A DNA stretch of 64,000 nucleotides from Acidithrix ferrooxidans. GTDB lineage: Bacteria; Actinomycetota; Acidimicrobiia; Acidimicrobiales; Acidimicrobiaceae. A program made the translations under genes and the position numbers. The stretch lies in contig NZ_JXYS01000018.1 in assembly GCF_000949295.1 (NCBI RefSeq), positions 79,437-143,436 of the forward strand, read 5' to 3'. Below, piece by piece: positions 37,418-46,381 of the stretch. Each line of letters opens with the position of its first letter. Positions within the stretch are counted from its first letter, which is position 1. The notes beneath the pieces were generated by a model that made no database searches, was not told the origin of the DNA, and saw nothing but the letters and a program-made list of their open reading frames with translations.

Positions 37418-38275
37418 ATGGAGAAAATAGGCGTAGTTGGCTGCGGCCTCATGGGCTCAGGCATCGCCGAAGTAGCGGCACGTCGAGGGTTAGACGTTAT
37501 GATAACAGAGGCAGACCAAGCGTCATTGACGCGCGGCAAAAGCCGAATTGAATCCTCATTATCGCGTGCCGCGAAAAACGGAAAGATCTCAGCAAGTGAC
37601 GTTGAAGCGACCCTAGCTAAGTTACATTTTGAGACCGATCTTTCAGCGCACTTTGATCGGGACCTTGTGGTCGAAGCGATAGTTGAGAATGAATCGGCCA
37701 AGATTGACATCTTCACGATCTTAGATAAGGTCGTAGAGTCGCCAACGGCTATCTTGGCTTCAAACACCTCATCGATACCGATAATGAAACTCGGCGTCGC
37801 CACGTCACGACCCCAACAGGTCATTGGAATCCATTTTTTCAACCCAGTGCCGGTACTTCCACTAGTCGAACTTGTCACTTCACTTTTAACCTCTGATGAA
37901 ACCGCTATATCGGCTACCAATTTTGCTAAGAATACGCTAGGCAAACGAGTGATTAGGTCAAAGGACCGAGCCGGATTCATCGTAAACGCGCTGCTGATTC
38001 CTTACATTCTCTCTGCAATTAGGATGATGGAATCTGGATTTGCCACAGCAGAGGATATCGATGCCGGAATGGTTGAGGGTTGCGCTCATCCAATGGGGCC
38101 CCTAGCACTTTGTGACCTAATCGGCCTGGACACCACTATGGCAGTTGCCGATTCACTCTATCAAGAGTTCAAAGAGCCCCTATACGCTCCGCCACCCCTG
38201 TTGTTGCGAATGGTCGAAGCTGGCCTAATGGGTAGAAAGTCTGGTCGAGGCTTTTACGACTACAAAAAAAAGTAA
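37418..38275 (+). CDS. 3-hydroxybutyryl-CoA dehydrogenase family protein
   Basis: NAD(P)-dependent oxidation of 3-hydroxyacyl-CoA, 285 residues. Rossmann motif VGCGLMGSGIAEVAARRG at the N-terminus; catalytic His region GIHFFNPVPVLPLVELV; ASNTSSIPI; C-terminal dimerisation helix region with MGPLALCDLIGLD. It follows an acyl-CoA dehydrogenase and likely shares its message. FadB2/Hbd-like; chain-length preference unknown. Confidence 0.93.
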   Translation: MEKIGVVGCGLMGSGIAEVAARRGLDVMITEADQASLTRGKSRIESSLSRAAKNGKISASDVEATLAKLHFETDLSAHFDRDLVVEAIVENESAKIDIFTILDKVVESPTAILASNTSSIPIMKLGVATSRPQQVIGIHFFNPVPVLPLVELVTSLLTSDETAISATNFAKNTLGKRVIRSKDRAGFIVNALLIPYILSAIRMMESGFATAEDIDAGMVEGCAHPMGPLALCDLIGLDTTMAVADSLYQEFKEPLYAPPPLLLRMVEAGLMGRKSGRGFYDYKKK

Positions 38276-38286
38276 ATTCGACAAAC

Positions 38287-38325
38287 CTATTAGCTAGCTC
38301 AGAGAAAGCCTGAACTAGCTAATAG
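38287..38325. terminator. Hairpin after 3-hydroxyacyl-CoA dehydrogenase
   Basis: Arms CTATTAGCTAG / CTAGCTAATAG (11 bases) around a 17-base loop, starting 12 bases after the stop codon. Confidence 0.6.
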
Positions 38326-38371
38326 CCTGGCAAATCCTTGAGCAGAGCAAAAACACCACTAAAAGATCGAA

Positions 38372-38408
38372 GTCTCCTTGGTTTACCCAAGAGGTAGACC
38401 AAGGAGAC
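38372..38408. terminator. 16-bp inverted repeat between convergent genes
   Basis: Arms of 16 bases with one mismatch (38372-38387 and 38393-38408) around a five-base loop. It probably ends the leftward molybdenum hydroxylase transcript. Confidence 0.7.
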
Positions 38409-38466
38409 AAGTCAAAAATCTTAAATTATCAAAACTGCTGGTCAAAGACTATCTAAAACCGCAGGA

Positions 38467-40824
38467 CTAGATATCTACCTCTTCTGGAGCCGAGCCAGAA
38501 TCCGACTTTTTAATCTCGCTAAAGATAGAGGGCGGTTCTGACCATAATGGCCCGTTGCTTCCTTGTGAAATTGCCTGCCAAACTCTTTCGGGAGTCATGG
38601 GCATATCGATATGTCGAACTCCAAGGTGTGAGAGGGCATCCACAACCGCATTTTGTACCGCTGGTGTTGACCCAACCGTTGCAGACTCACCGATGCCTTT
38701 AGCACCCAGCGGGTTCAAAGGAGACGGTGTCTCGGTATTCGAGGCAACAAAATTTGGCATCTCCGCAGCCGATGGAACGAGATATTCTGCAAATGAACTG
38801 TTTAGGGGATTGCCATAAGCGTCAAAGTAAACCTTTTCATAAAGGGCCTGTCCTATGCCTTGTGCAATTCCACCATGTTGTTGCCCCTCAACCACTAGAG
38901 GGTTCAAAACACGCCCACAATCGTCCACAGCAAAGTGTGATATCGGCCTAACAAGGCCAGTTTCCAGATCAACTTCAACCACGCTCACATGCGCCCCAAA
39001 GGGAAAAGTTGCTCCGGCTTGATTAAAGTCTCCCCTGTATGCGAGCTCAACACCGGCTTGCTTGGCAACGTCCATCAAATCTGTCCACGACAAAAAGTGG
39101 CTGGGACTTCCCGCAACGCCTATCGTTCCCTCTTGGCTGACGATAATATCATCAACGCTAGCTTCAAAATGTGACGCCGCTAAATTCTTAGCGACATCTA
39201 AGACCTGAAGAGCTGCCGCGTTTACAGCAGAACCGCCTAGCTGCAGTGAACGAGATCCACCTGTGCCACCGCCTCTGGGAACCTCTTTGGTGTCACTTTG
39301 GATAAATTTGATCTTTTCAAGGGGTATCTTCAAGGTATCTGCAACCAACATAGAAAAGGTAGTTGGATGACCCTGGCCATGGCCCGAGGTTCCAACCCTA
39401 ATCTCTGCCCCTCCATCGGGAGTGATGTCGACGGCACCGTACTCCGAAGCGCCACCGCCAGCAGTCACTTCCACATAACAGCTAACCCCAATTCCAAGCA
39501 CCACAGTCTCGCCAGCTTGCCGACGTCGTAATTGCTCGCGACGCAAATCTTGGTATTTGGAGACCTCGGCCACGGCATCAAGAGCTTTAACAAAGTTTCC
39601 TGAATCATAGAGTGGTCCCATCACGCTCTGGTACGGAAAAGAGGTAGAAGAGATTAAATTCTTTCGACGAAATTCAATCGGATCCATCGAGATCTCAGCC
39701 GCCGCCATGTCCACAATTCGCTCCAGAAACGCAGTCGCTTCAGGTCTTCCTGCTCCTCGAAGTGCTCCAATTGGGGGAGTATTCGTGGAGGCTACTGCTG
39801 CTTTGTAGCGAATCTTTGGTATCGAGTAGACCCCTTGAGCCATCGAACGGGTCGAACCAGCTACTAAGCCGCCGCCGAAGCCGCCATAGGCGCCTGCATC
39901 GCCCACCATTCGCGCATCAAGTCCAAGAATTAGTCCATCCCTAGAGATCGCCATCTCGACGTATTGAACTTGACCTCTTCCTTGCATCGAGATCAGGTTC
40001 TCACCTCGCTCTTCCATCCATCGAAGTGGTATGCCCAACATCAAAGAGGCGCCCACGACAGCTACGTGTTCTTGGATGACACCGGCCTTGCCGCCAAAAC
40101 CGCCGCCGACATTCGGGGTAATTACTCTTAGAGAGCCCTTTGGAATGCTCAAAATCGAAGACAACTTTGTCTGTATGACGTGTGGCATCTGTGTTGACAC
40201 CCAAACCGTGATCCCCTCGTCGCCATCTCCATCTGGATTGACAGCAATGGAGTTCGGCTCCATAGGAGCAACCGACATCCGTTGATTCTCGAATCTACCC
40301 CGTACGACTACTTCGGCACCATTGAGAGGATTATCGCTATTGCCACCTACAACTGAAGCAACAAGATTTCTGGCAACCTCCGGATCGATCTGACGGGCAT
40401 TGATACTCAGAGCATCTTCCATGTCGACAACAGCATCCAAGGGCTCATACTCCACTTCGACCAGTTCAGATGCATCGACCGCAGTTGACCTATCGGCAGC
40501 AATAATCATTGCAATCGGATCACCTACAAACTTCACGACTCCACTAGCTAAAACCGGACGCTTTAGGTGCTCATTGAGGGGAAAGAAAGGTACAAAAGGT
40601 TCAATGTCATAGTCTGAAGCAACCAAGACGGCCCTAACACCTGGAAGTTCTTTCGCCCTTGCGACATCTAAAGAGGCGATCTTGGCCGCAGCTACAGTTG
40701 AGCGAACGAAGTAGCAATAGAGTGCACCGGGGTGCTCTAGGTTGTCGACATATGTGGCCCTGCCCTTCAGCAGTTCAGGGTCCTCTAGACGAATAACTCG
40801 CGTACCTAATATCGATCCGTTCAT
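38467..40824 (-). CDS. Xanthine dehydrogenase-family molybdopterin-binding subunit (CoxL form II-like)
   Basis: Large subunit of a molybdenum hydroxylase, 785 residues. Mo-pterin segments: NVGGGFGGKAG, the active-site loop GALRGAGRPEA (form II pattern, not the AYxCSFR of true CO dehydrogenase), GTSGHGQGHPTTFSM, and the catalytic Glu in LGAKGIGESATVGS. The true substrate is unknown (aldehyde, purine or another aromatic). The medium FAD and small 2Fe-2S subunits are not adjacent, so it is an orphan here. An XdhC maturation protein lies 4 kb away. Confidence 0.9.
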   Translation of the reverse strand: MNGSILGTRVIRLEDPELLKGRATYVDNLEHPGALYCYFVRSTVAAAKIASLDVARAKELPGVRAVLVASDYDIEPFVPFFPLNEHLKRPVLASGVVKFVGDPIAMIIAADRSTAVDASELVEVEYEPLDAVVDMEDALSINARQIDPEVARNLVASVVGGNSDNPLNGAEVVVRGRFENQRMSVAPMEPNSIAVNPDGDGDEGITVWVSTQMPHVIQTKLSSILSIPKGSLRVITPNVGGGFGGKAGVIQEHVAVVGASLMLGIPLRWMEERGENLISMQGRGQVQYVEMAISRDGLILGLDARMVGDAGAYGGFGGGLVAGSTRSMAQGVYSIPKIRYKAAVASTNTPPIGALRGAGRPEATAFLERIVDMAAAEISMDPIEFRRKNLISSTSFPYQSVMGPLYDSGNFVKALDAVAEVSKYQDLRREQLRRRQAGETVVLGIGVSCYVEVTAGGGASEYGAVDITPDGGAEIRVGTSGHGQGHPTTFSMLVADTLKIPLEKIKFIQSDTKEVPRGGGTGGSRSLQLGGSAVNAAALQVLDVAKNLAASHFEASVDDIIVSQEGTIGVAGSPSHFLSWTDLMDVAKQAGVELAYRGDFNQAGATFPFGAHVSVVEVDLETGLVRPISHFAVDDCGRVLNPLVVEGQQHGGIAQGIGQALYEKVYFDAYGNPLNSSFAEYLVPSAAEMPNFVASNTETPSPLNPLGAKGIGESATVGSTPAVQNAVVDALSHLGVRHIDMPMTPERVWQAISQGSNGPLWSEPPSIFSEIKKSDSGSAPEEVDI

Positions 40825-41035
40825 TTCTCACTCCACAATCTGTTTTTCTCAACCTTATCTTCTCATTATCTCACCTCAGTCAGGCTTGAACCCAAGACAT
40901 GGTTAAATCGTCAATTGAAAAGACCTCTCATTCGCCTAAGCTTATGGTAGTAAGCACGCGCCATCTTTTGTCAGGACCAAGCCTGACTAACTCGACAACA
41001 ACGCTTGGACACCCATCCAACGTCCAGACAAAGAA

Positions 41036-42451
41036 ATGGCTCGCCACATCGAAAGTTCAGATTGTTATATGAAAGTTAGATTCGCCCCATCGCCCACAGG
41101 CTACTTCCACGTAGGAGGAGCGCGAACGGCATTTTACAATTGGATGCTCGCCAAAAACTCTTCGGGAACATTCGTTCTTAGAATTGAAGATACAGACTCA
41201 GAACGCAATAAGGAAGAGTGGGTCGATGGCATTTGTGACGCACTTTCGTGGTTAGGAATTACCTGGGACGAAGGGCCGTATCGCCAAAGTCAAAGACTCC
41301 ACCTTTATCTAAATGCGGCCAATGAACTATTTGAAAATGGCTTTGCTTATTATTGCCTATGCAGCCGCGATGAGATCGACGCAAGAAATAAAGAGGCAGG
41401 TTCAACCCCTGGCTACGATGGTTTTTGCAGAGATCGCGGACTTGGTACAGATAGCGGTGGTGCGCTTAGGTTCAAAGTGCCCAAACCTGGAGAAACTAGA
41501 TTTATTGACCTAGTCCGAGGCGAAGTCGTCTTTGACCACAACCATATCGAAGACTTTATTCTGGTAAAATCCTCAGGCGCCCCACTCTTTGTGCTAGCAA
41601 ACGTTGTGGACGACATCGACATGGAAATAACTCATGTGGTTAGAGCTGAAGAGCACCTCCCAAATACACCTAAGGCAATCTTGGTCTTTCAAGCTCTAGA
41701 GAAACAACCTCCAACCTTTGGACACGTTCCCGTATTGGTCAACGAGAAAAGGCAAAAACTTTCAAAGAGACGTGATCGAGTCGCCGTTGAGGACTATCGC
41801 AGACAGGGAATAATAGCTCCGGCAATGTTAAATTACTTAGCACTCCTGGGCTGGAGTCCAAAAGAAGATAGAGAATTCATGACCGTCTCAGAGATGGTAG
41901 ACGCATTTGACATGGCAAATGTCGGTCACTCCCCCTCGTTCTTTGATGAAAAAAAACTTGCCCATTTCAATGGGGTCTACATTCGTGCACTCGACAACGT
42001 GGAATTCATGGAACTGTCTATTCCATTTATTGAACAAAATCCCTGGTGGACGGGGTCTAAAGAGGACCTTGAAAAATTTATGGCAGTGGCCGCACTCGCT
42101 AAGGAACGAGTCTCGTTGCTCGCTGAAGTAAGTGAATTGATTCGGCCAATCTTCGAAGAAGAACTTACCTTCGACGATGGAGCGCTGCAAAAAGAGATTA
42201 AAGACAACCCAAATGCACCAAAGATATTTGAGGCTGTGATTAAAGCGCTAAGCGAGGCCGACCCCTTCGAAGCCGGAACGATCGAACTAGCCGTCAGATC
42301 TTGCTCTAGCTTTCTGGATATTCCCCTTAGAAAGCTTCAAGCGCCAATTAGGGTTGCAACTACTGGGACAAAGGTTGGACTTCCGCTCTTTGAGACCTGG
42401 TCAACCCTGGGAAAGTCAGTGGTTCTCGATCGGCTAAACGCACAGATCTAA
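41036..42451 (+). CDS. gltX: Glutamate-tRNA ligase
   Basis: Class I aminoacyl-tRNA synthetase charging tRNA-Glu and, in organisms without GlnRS, also tRNA-Gln. HIGH-like motif PSPTGYFHVGGARTA, KMSKS-like KLSKRRDRVAV; a Cys-containing region (CLCSRDEID, FCRDRG) lies in the acceptor-binding part. The 471-residue length is normal. ATG 41036 or 41069 could be the start, and neither has a good ribosome site. tRNA-Gln and tRNA-Glu genes follow within 2.7 kb. Confidence 0.95.
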   Translation: MARHIESSDCYMKVRFAPSPTGYFHVGGARTAFYNWMLAKNSSGTFVLRIEDTDSERNKEEWVDGICDALSWLGITWDEGPYRQSQRLHLYLNAANELFENGFAYYCLCSRDEIDARNKEAGSTPGYDGFCRDRGLGTDSGGALRFKVPKPGETRFIDLVRGEVVFDHNHIEDFILVKSSGAPLFVLANVVDDIDMEITHVVRAEEHLPNTPKAILVFQALEKQPPTFGHVPVLVNEKRQKLSKRRDRVAVEDYRRQGIIAPAMLNYLALLGWSPKEDREFMTVSEMVDAFDMANVGHSPSFFDEKKLAHFNGVYIRALDNVEFMELSIPFIEQNPWWTGSKEDLEKFMAVAALAKERVSLLAEVSELIRPIFEEELTFDDGALQKEIKDNPNAPKIFEAVIKALSEADPFEAGTIELAVRSCSSFLDIPLRKLQAPIRVATTGTKVGLPLFETWSTLGKSVVLDRLNAQI

Positions 42452-42494
42452 AGATGAAGCCATCCCAGAGTGGCTCACTAAATTAAAGATAAAG

Positions 42495-43124
42495 ATGAAA
42501 AGCACTACTGCAAAAAAATCCGTCCTTTACCTACTTTTTTTGATTGTTGGAGTTCCACTCATAATCTTCTTGGTTCTATTGGGCAAAATTTACACCTTCG
42601 GAAACCATGACTTCATTCAAAAAGCAAAGATTGAAGTAGTTTTAGGTGCCGCAGAATTTAACGGAACCCCTTCAAACGTTCTAAAAGCACGACTGGACCA
42701 TGCGGCACTCTTATACAGACAAGGATTCGCGACCACCATAATCACCACCGGTGGCTCTCAGAACGGGGACCTCTACACCGAAGCCGGTGTCGGTAGAACC
42801 TATCTAATCTCGCTCGGGATACCGCCTGCAAATATTATCGCCGACGCTACCGGAAATGACACCTACCAGACAATGGTGGCAGTCAGCAAAACGCTCAAAT
42901 CTTTCGGCGCCACTAATGCAATATTTGTCTCCGATCCATTCCATGAATATCGGGTCTACCTAATCGCTTCTCAGCTTGGGATCTCGGACATATCGTCGCC
43001 TACACGAACCTCACCCATACGCGGTCTGTCATCGATAACCTATTACTTGCGTGAGGCCGTCGCAATTGAGATGGCAAAATTAGTGGGATTCAAATTCCTT
43101 AGCGTTCTCAGACACGGAAGCTAG
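42495..43124 (+). CDS. YdcF/SanA family membrane-anchored protein (DUF218)
   Basis: A 209-residue protein with one N-terminal transmembrane helix (about 9-32) and a DUF218 domain outside: VVLGAAEFNGTPS, TIITTGGSQNGDLYTEAGVGRTYL, DATGNDTYQTM and VSDPFHEYRVYLIA. Family members are linked to envelope maintenance, but activity is unproven. It starts 43 bases after gltX and ends 30 bases before tRNA-Gln, so it may share a transcript with both. Confidence 0.85.
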   Translation: MKSTTAKKSVLYLLFLIVGVPLIIFLVLLGKIYTFGNHDFIQKAKIEVVLGAAEFNGTPSNVLKARLDHAALLYRQGFATTIITTGGSQNGDLYTEAGVGRTYLISLGIPPANIIADATGNDTYQTMVAVSKTLKSFGATNAIFVSDPFHEYRVYLIASQLGISDISSPTRTSPIRGLSSITYYLREAVAIEMAKLVGFKFLSVLRHGS

Positions 43125-43154
43125 TGTTTGGCCATTAGATTGTTTAAAAGCCTT

Positions 43155-43226
43155 TCGGGGGTGGTGTAATCGGCAACACAGCAGGTTCTGGCCCTGCTAT
43201 TGGGGGTTCGAGTCCTCCCCCCCGAG
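43155..43226 (+). tRNA. tRNA-Gln (CUG)
   Basis: Cloverleaf of 72 bases: acceptor TCGGGGG / CCCCCGA, D-arm GTGTAATCGGCAACAC, anticodon stem GCAGG/CCTGC with loop TTCTGGC (anticodon CTG), T-loop TTCGAGT, discriminator G. CCA is not encoded. The U1-A72 pair is the element GatCAB uses to recognise tRNA-Gln. Confidence 0.95.
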
Positions 43227-43289
43227 CTTTTGACTTTGGCCAATCTAACTTTGGCCAAATGCCTAGGTCTTGGACTTGCAAAGACAAAC

Positions 43290-43348
43290 ATTACAAGGTG
43301 ATATTACAAGGTGATATTACAAGGTGATATTACAAGGTGATATTACAA
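43290..43348. repeat. 13-bp tandem repeat, four copies plus part
   Basis: ATTACAAGGTGAT repeated exactly at 43290, 43303, 43316 and 43329, then ATTACAA. No spacers, so not CRISPR. Confidence 0.97.
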
Positions 43349-43475
43349 AAAGTCAGCACGATCAAAGTCTCTCCAATAATTAGAGTCCTTCCAATAGTAG
43401 AGATTATCTAAAATACGTGTCGAAACGTATGCAGATTCCACTCATGCTCCACCCAAGAACGAACTGGTGAAATTG

Positions 43476-43515
43476 CCAAAGTGTGGTAACCAAAGTGTGG
43501 TAACCAAAGTGTGGT
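43476..43515. repeat. 14-bp tandem repeat, about 2.9 copies
   Basis: CCAAAGTGTGGTAA at 43476 and 43490, with a third copy diverging in its last two bases. It lies in the same non-coding interval as the 13-bp repeat but has an unrelated unit. Confidence 0.93.
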
Positions 43516-43683
43516 AGTCCTGGCGAGTAACATTTGGTCGAGTGACATTTAAAGAGATCAGAGATTTGACCTTCGCCAAACCACAGAGCCGCCTTTAGTG
43601 ATGGCACGGGTGAAAATGGCATCAATGAAGCTCGATAGATTGGCGCTCTGAATCATTCAAGATAATCCAAATATTGGCAATAG

Positions 43684-43759
43684 TGGCAGCCCCAACGGGG
43701 TTCGAACCCGTGTCTTCACCGTGAGAGGGTGATGTCCTAGACCGCTAGACGATGGGGCC
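43684..43759 (-). tRNA. tRNA-Glu (CUC), CCA encoded
   Basis: Reading leftward from 43759: acceptor GGCCCCA, TC, D-arm, anticodon stem TCACC/GGTGA with loop CTCTCAC (anticodon CTC), T-arm ACGGG-TTCGAAC-CCCGT, acceptor 3' side TGGGGCT, discriminator G, then CCA at 43686-43684. The first pair is G1-U72 rather than G-C, which is unusual. Confidence 0.95.
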
Positions 43760-44105
43760 TCGCGTGTAGGAGAACATTCTATACTGCGCCTTTAGGTCGT
43801 CCTACCTTGAAATGAAAAAACACAACAATGTGGCTTAGAACTATGGATCGAATTCTAGATCGGTGAGACTACGGCTCATTTTTAGCTATTGAAAGATAGC
43901 TCACCTGACCGCCACCTTAGCTCGTAGCACTCAGATCCCACCAAAGCCTCCCAACAAGGCGAATTCGGGCTTCGATAAACTTCACAGATATCAATTACTC
44001 TCCAACGACAGACCGCGCTATCTCGCGTCAGCTAGAGTTGTTAATCACCATCTATCGCAATAATAGAATCGCCTGAGGATCCCGATTTAGAAAGCAGAGA
44101 CTCCC
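43760..44105. other. Intergenic stretch upstream of class IV aminotransferase
   Basis: 346 bases between divergent tRNA-Glu and the aminotransferase. A short stem AGCTAT / ATAGCT (43884-43901) is present. It should contain both promoters, but I cannot fix them. Confidence 0.35.
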
Positions 44106-44939
44106 ATGAGCCACACGTACATCAACGGTCGACTTTTTGAAACGAATGATGCTGCAGTTTCAGCTCATGACCATGGACTGGTAACCGGCGATGGAGTCTT
44201 TGAGACGCTAGCGGTCTACGATGGAACCCCCTTTGCCGTACGACGCCACCTGCAGCGGCTAGCTCGGTCAGTCGCGGGAATACGACTCGCACCTCCAGAT
44301 TTAGACGAAATTGAAAGAGCTATCTTTGAGGTAGTGGCCAAGGATGAGATCTCATTTGGAAAGGTAAGAGTGACCTACACCGCTGGAAATGGGCCACTTG
44401 GTTCCGACCGAGATAAAGACGCATCCCCGCTCTTGGTAGTGGCGGCAAGTCCACTCGCTCCACTATCACGGACTGCCAGGGTATCGATAGCTCCATGGCC
44501 CAGAAACGAACGAGGCGTTCTTTCGGGGCTAAAGACAACATCCTATGCAGAAAATGTAGTAGCGCTCGATTGGGCGCTTTCACAGGGATCGAACGAAGTC
44601 ATCTTTGCAAACACAAAGGGCGACCTATGCGAAGGATCAGGTTCTAATATCTTTCTCGTGGTTGATGGGCAGTTGATTACCCCTACCCTTGAATCGGGAT
44701 GCTTGGCTGGCGTTACAAGAGATCTTATAATTGAATATCTTGGCGCAAAAGAGATGGACGTCCCTATCTCAACCTTGGTCTCAAGTCGCACCTCCGAAGC
44801 CTTCCTTGCCTCAACCCTAAGAGATGCTCAATCCATCACCCACGTCGATGAAACACCTCTACACAACGCCATTGGGCCAGTATCACTTCGCATCGCAAAA
44901 GAGCTCAAAGAGCTGATCATGGATAACCTAAACCCCTAA
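44106..44939 (+). CDS. Class IV aminotransferase, probable aminodeoxychorismate lyase
   Basis: Fold-type IV PLP enzyme of 277 residues. N-terminal HTYINGRLFE and GDGVFETLAVYDG, the PLP Lys in GLKTTSYAENV, and CEGSGSNIFLV are typical. Length and the FETL segment fit aminodeoxychorismate lyase (PabC, p-aminobenzoate synthesis) slightly better than branched-chain or D-amino acid transaminase, but these cannot be separated by eye. The next gene starts 52 bases on. Confidence 0.82.
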   Translation: MSHTYINGRLFETNDAAVSAHDHGLVTGDGVFETLAVYDGTPFAVRRHLQRLARSVAGIRLAPPDLDEIERAIFEVVAKDEISFGKVRVTYTAGNGPLGSDRDKDASPLLVVAASPLAPLSRTARVSIAPWPRNERGVLSGLKTTSYAENVVALDWALSQGSNEVIFANTKGDLCEGSGSNIFLVVDGQLITPTLESGCLAGVTRDLIIEYLGAKEMDVPISTLVSSRTSEAFLASTLRDAQSITHVDETPLHNAIGPVSLRIAKELKELIMDNLNP

Positions 44940-44991
44940 AACTTCAAGGCGTATATGCTCATGACCGACCCAGCAATTCAGGAGTAAACCA

Positions 44992-46008
44992 TTGGAACAG
45001 CATCTAATCGCCCGATCTATTATTGACGAGAATGCCAAGAGCCCGGTTGCTCTGGCGCGAATTATATCTATGAGTGGTTTCGGAGGACGGACATCCGGAG
45101 AGTTTCTTGCCCTTGGCTCGCGTTTGAAGCTGGGATCTCTAATGTTTGGATCGATGGATCGCGAAATCGAAGAGGCTGCACGGCACCTCGTTGCGACTTC
45201 ATCCAAGGGAATTCTCAAGAATATCGATCTCGGTGATCGCGATGCAGTCGCAGCGGGTCTCGCATGTGGAGGTAGCGCAAGAGTCGCTCTTCAGCCTATC
45301 AATGGGATTTTGCTGGAGTCAATCCTTGCCATATCCAAACGAGATGTCGTTGGCGTGGTTTCACAAATCGCAGATGACTCGGTAGTTACCTTGGGAATGG
45401 CGCAACTCAATGAAAAGGCTCGATTCGACGACGACTTTCAAAAAACTCCTGCCCATGCTAAGACATCTGAGCGCCTTGTAGAATTAGTTACACACCGTAG
45501 GTCTGTCTCTACCACCGAGACTATCGAGGGGTTAGAGCTTCACTTTGAAGTCTTTTCTCCACCCTCTACCGCTGCCATCATCGGTGACTCTGAGCTAGCC
45601 AGGGCCATTGCTGCGCAGCTTTCTCTTTTGAATATCACCTCCCGTATAACGGATACGGTCGAGACCGCAATGGATATAATTTCGGGTTTCGGAGCCAACG
45701 ATGCGCTAATTGTCTTGAGTCATGACCACGCCATTGGAGTTCCCTTGTGTGCAAAGCTGTTGGAGATCAACGGGGCTTACGTCGGCGCACTTGGGTCTAG
45801 GCATACCCAATCGATTCGAAACGAAGCACTCATACAATTAGGTGTTGCTCCCAGCAAAGTGTCGATGATCTATGGACCTATCGGACTTGACATTGGCGCT
45901 AAGACACCCGCAGAAACTGCAGTTGCCATTGCTAGTGAATTTCTAGCCCATCGAAGTGGCCGTGCTCCTTCGAGCCTAGTTAACGGAGATGGACCGATAA
46001 ACGGCTAA
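44992..46008 (+). CDS. XdhC/CoxI family molybdenum hydroxylase maturation protein
   Basis: A 338-residue two-domain protein. The N-terminal XdhC/CoxI region (about 10-120) contains GFGGRTSGEFLAL and ACGGSARVALQPI, and the C-terminal Rossmann domain contains AAIIGDSELARAIAAQL, LSHDHAIGVPL, YVGALGSRHT and GPIGLDIGAKTPAETAVAI. Family members insert sulfurated molybdenum cofactor into xanthine dehydrogenase or CO dehydrogenase. TTG start with AGGAG eight bases upstream. The likely client is the large subunit encoded at 38467-40824. Confidence 0.88.
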   Translation: MEQHLIARSIIDENAKSPVALARIISMSGFGGRTSGEFLALGSRLKLGSLMFGSMDREIEEAARHLVATSSKGILKNIDLGDRDAVAAGLACGGSARVALQPINGILLESILAISKRDVVGVVSQIADDSVVTLGMAQLNEKARFDDDFQKTPAHAKTSERLVELVTHRRSVSTTETIEGLELHFEVFSPPSTAAIIGDSELARAIAAQLSLLNITSRITDTVETAMDIISGFGANDALIVLSHDHAIGVPLCAKLLEINGAYVGALGSRHTQSIRNEALIQLGVAPSKVSMIYGPIGLDIGAKTPAETAVAIASEFLAHRSGRAPSSLVNGDGPING

Positions 46009-46381
46009 GTCAGACCTAGGAACTCTCCTTAAAAATTAGATGAACCAACCAAGATGGGCTAATAATACCGTCGTCCATCTTGGTTTCCGACTCCCTTAGA
46101 CGCCTCTTTAATCCTCCATAATAGGGCCAGACCTTAGGTAACTGCCTTGGGGAGTAAATTCTAATTAAAGACAATTTTTGAAATCCCTTTTGTATTTAAT
46201 TCCAATATCGTAGGCGACCAGCCGCGCCTATCTTCATAATTCTGAAACATCACTTGGTGTAGCCTTGATTAAGTTGAGACGTAAAGCGTTGCGCATCAGC
46301 GCGCACCCTCTTCGTCGACACTAATAACAGGTACATAATCGTCAGAACCTTCCATGGTGACGATTCGTCAAGGGGATGAAT
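46009..46381. promoter_or_regulatory. Gap upstream of alanine dehydrogenase
   Basis: 373 bases with the terminator on the left; the rest presumably holds the ald promoter. The ribosome site AGGGG (46371-46375) abuts ATG 46376 but is six bases from ATG 46382, favouring the latter. No other element is clear. Confidence 0.4.
46047..46085. terminator. Terminator after xdhC-like gene
   Basis: Perfect 11-base arms AACCAAGATGG / CCATCTTGGTT with a 17-base loop, 39 bases past the stop. Confidence 0.7.

Larger units (their letters stand above)
43227..43683. other. Repeat-rich non-coding interval between the two tRNA genes
   Basis: 457 bases with no supported gene. It contains a direct repeat ACTTTGGCCAA (43233-43243 and 43248-43258), the 13-bp repeat and the 14-bp repeat. 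Small open frames here just read through the repeats. Confidence 0.6.

Noticed and set aside
38467..40824. Assignment as true aerobic CO dehydrogenase CoxL
   Set aside because: The active-site loop is GALRGAGR, not AYxCSFR, and coxM/coxS are absent nearby.
43290..43348. Tandem repeat considered as a CRISPR array
   Set aside because: Units are contiguous with no spacers, only 13 bp, and no cas gene is present.
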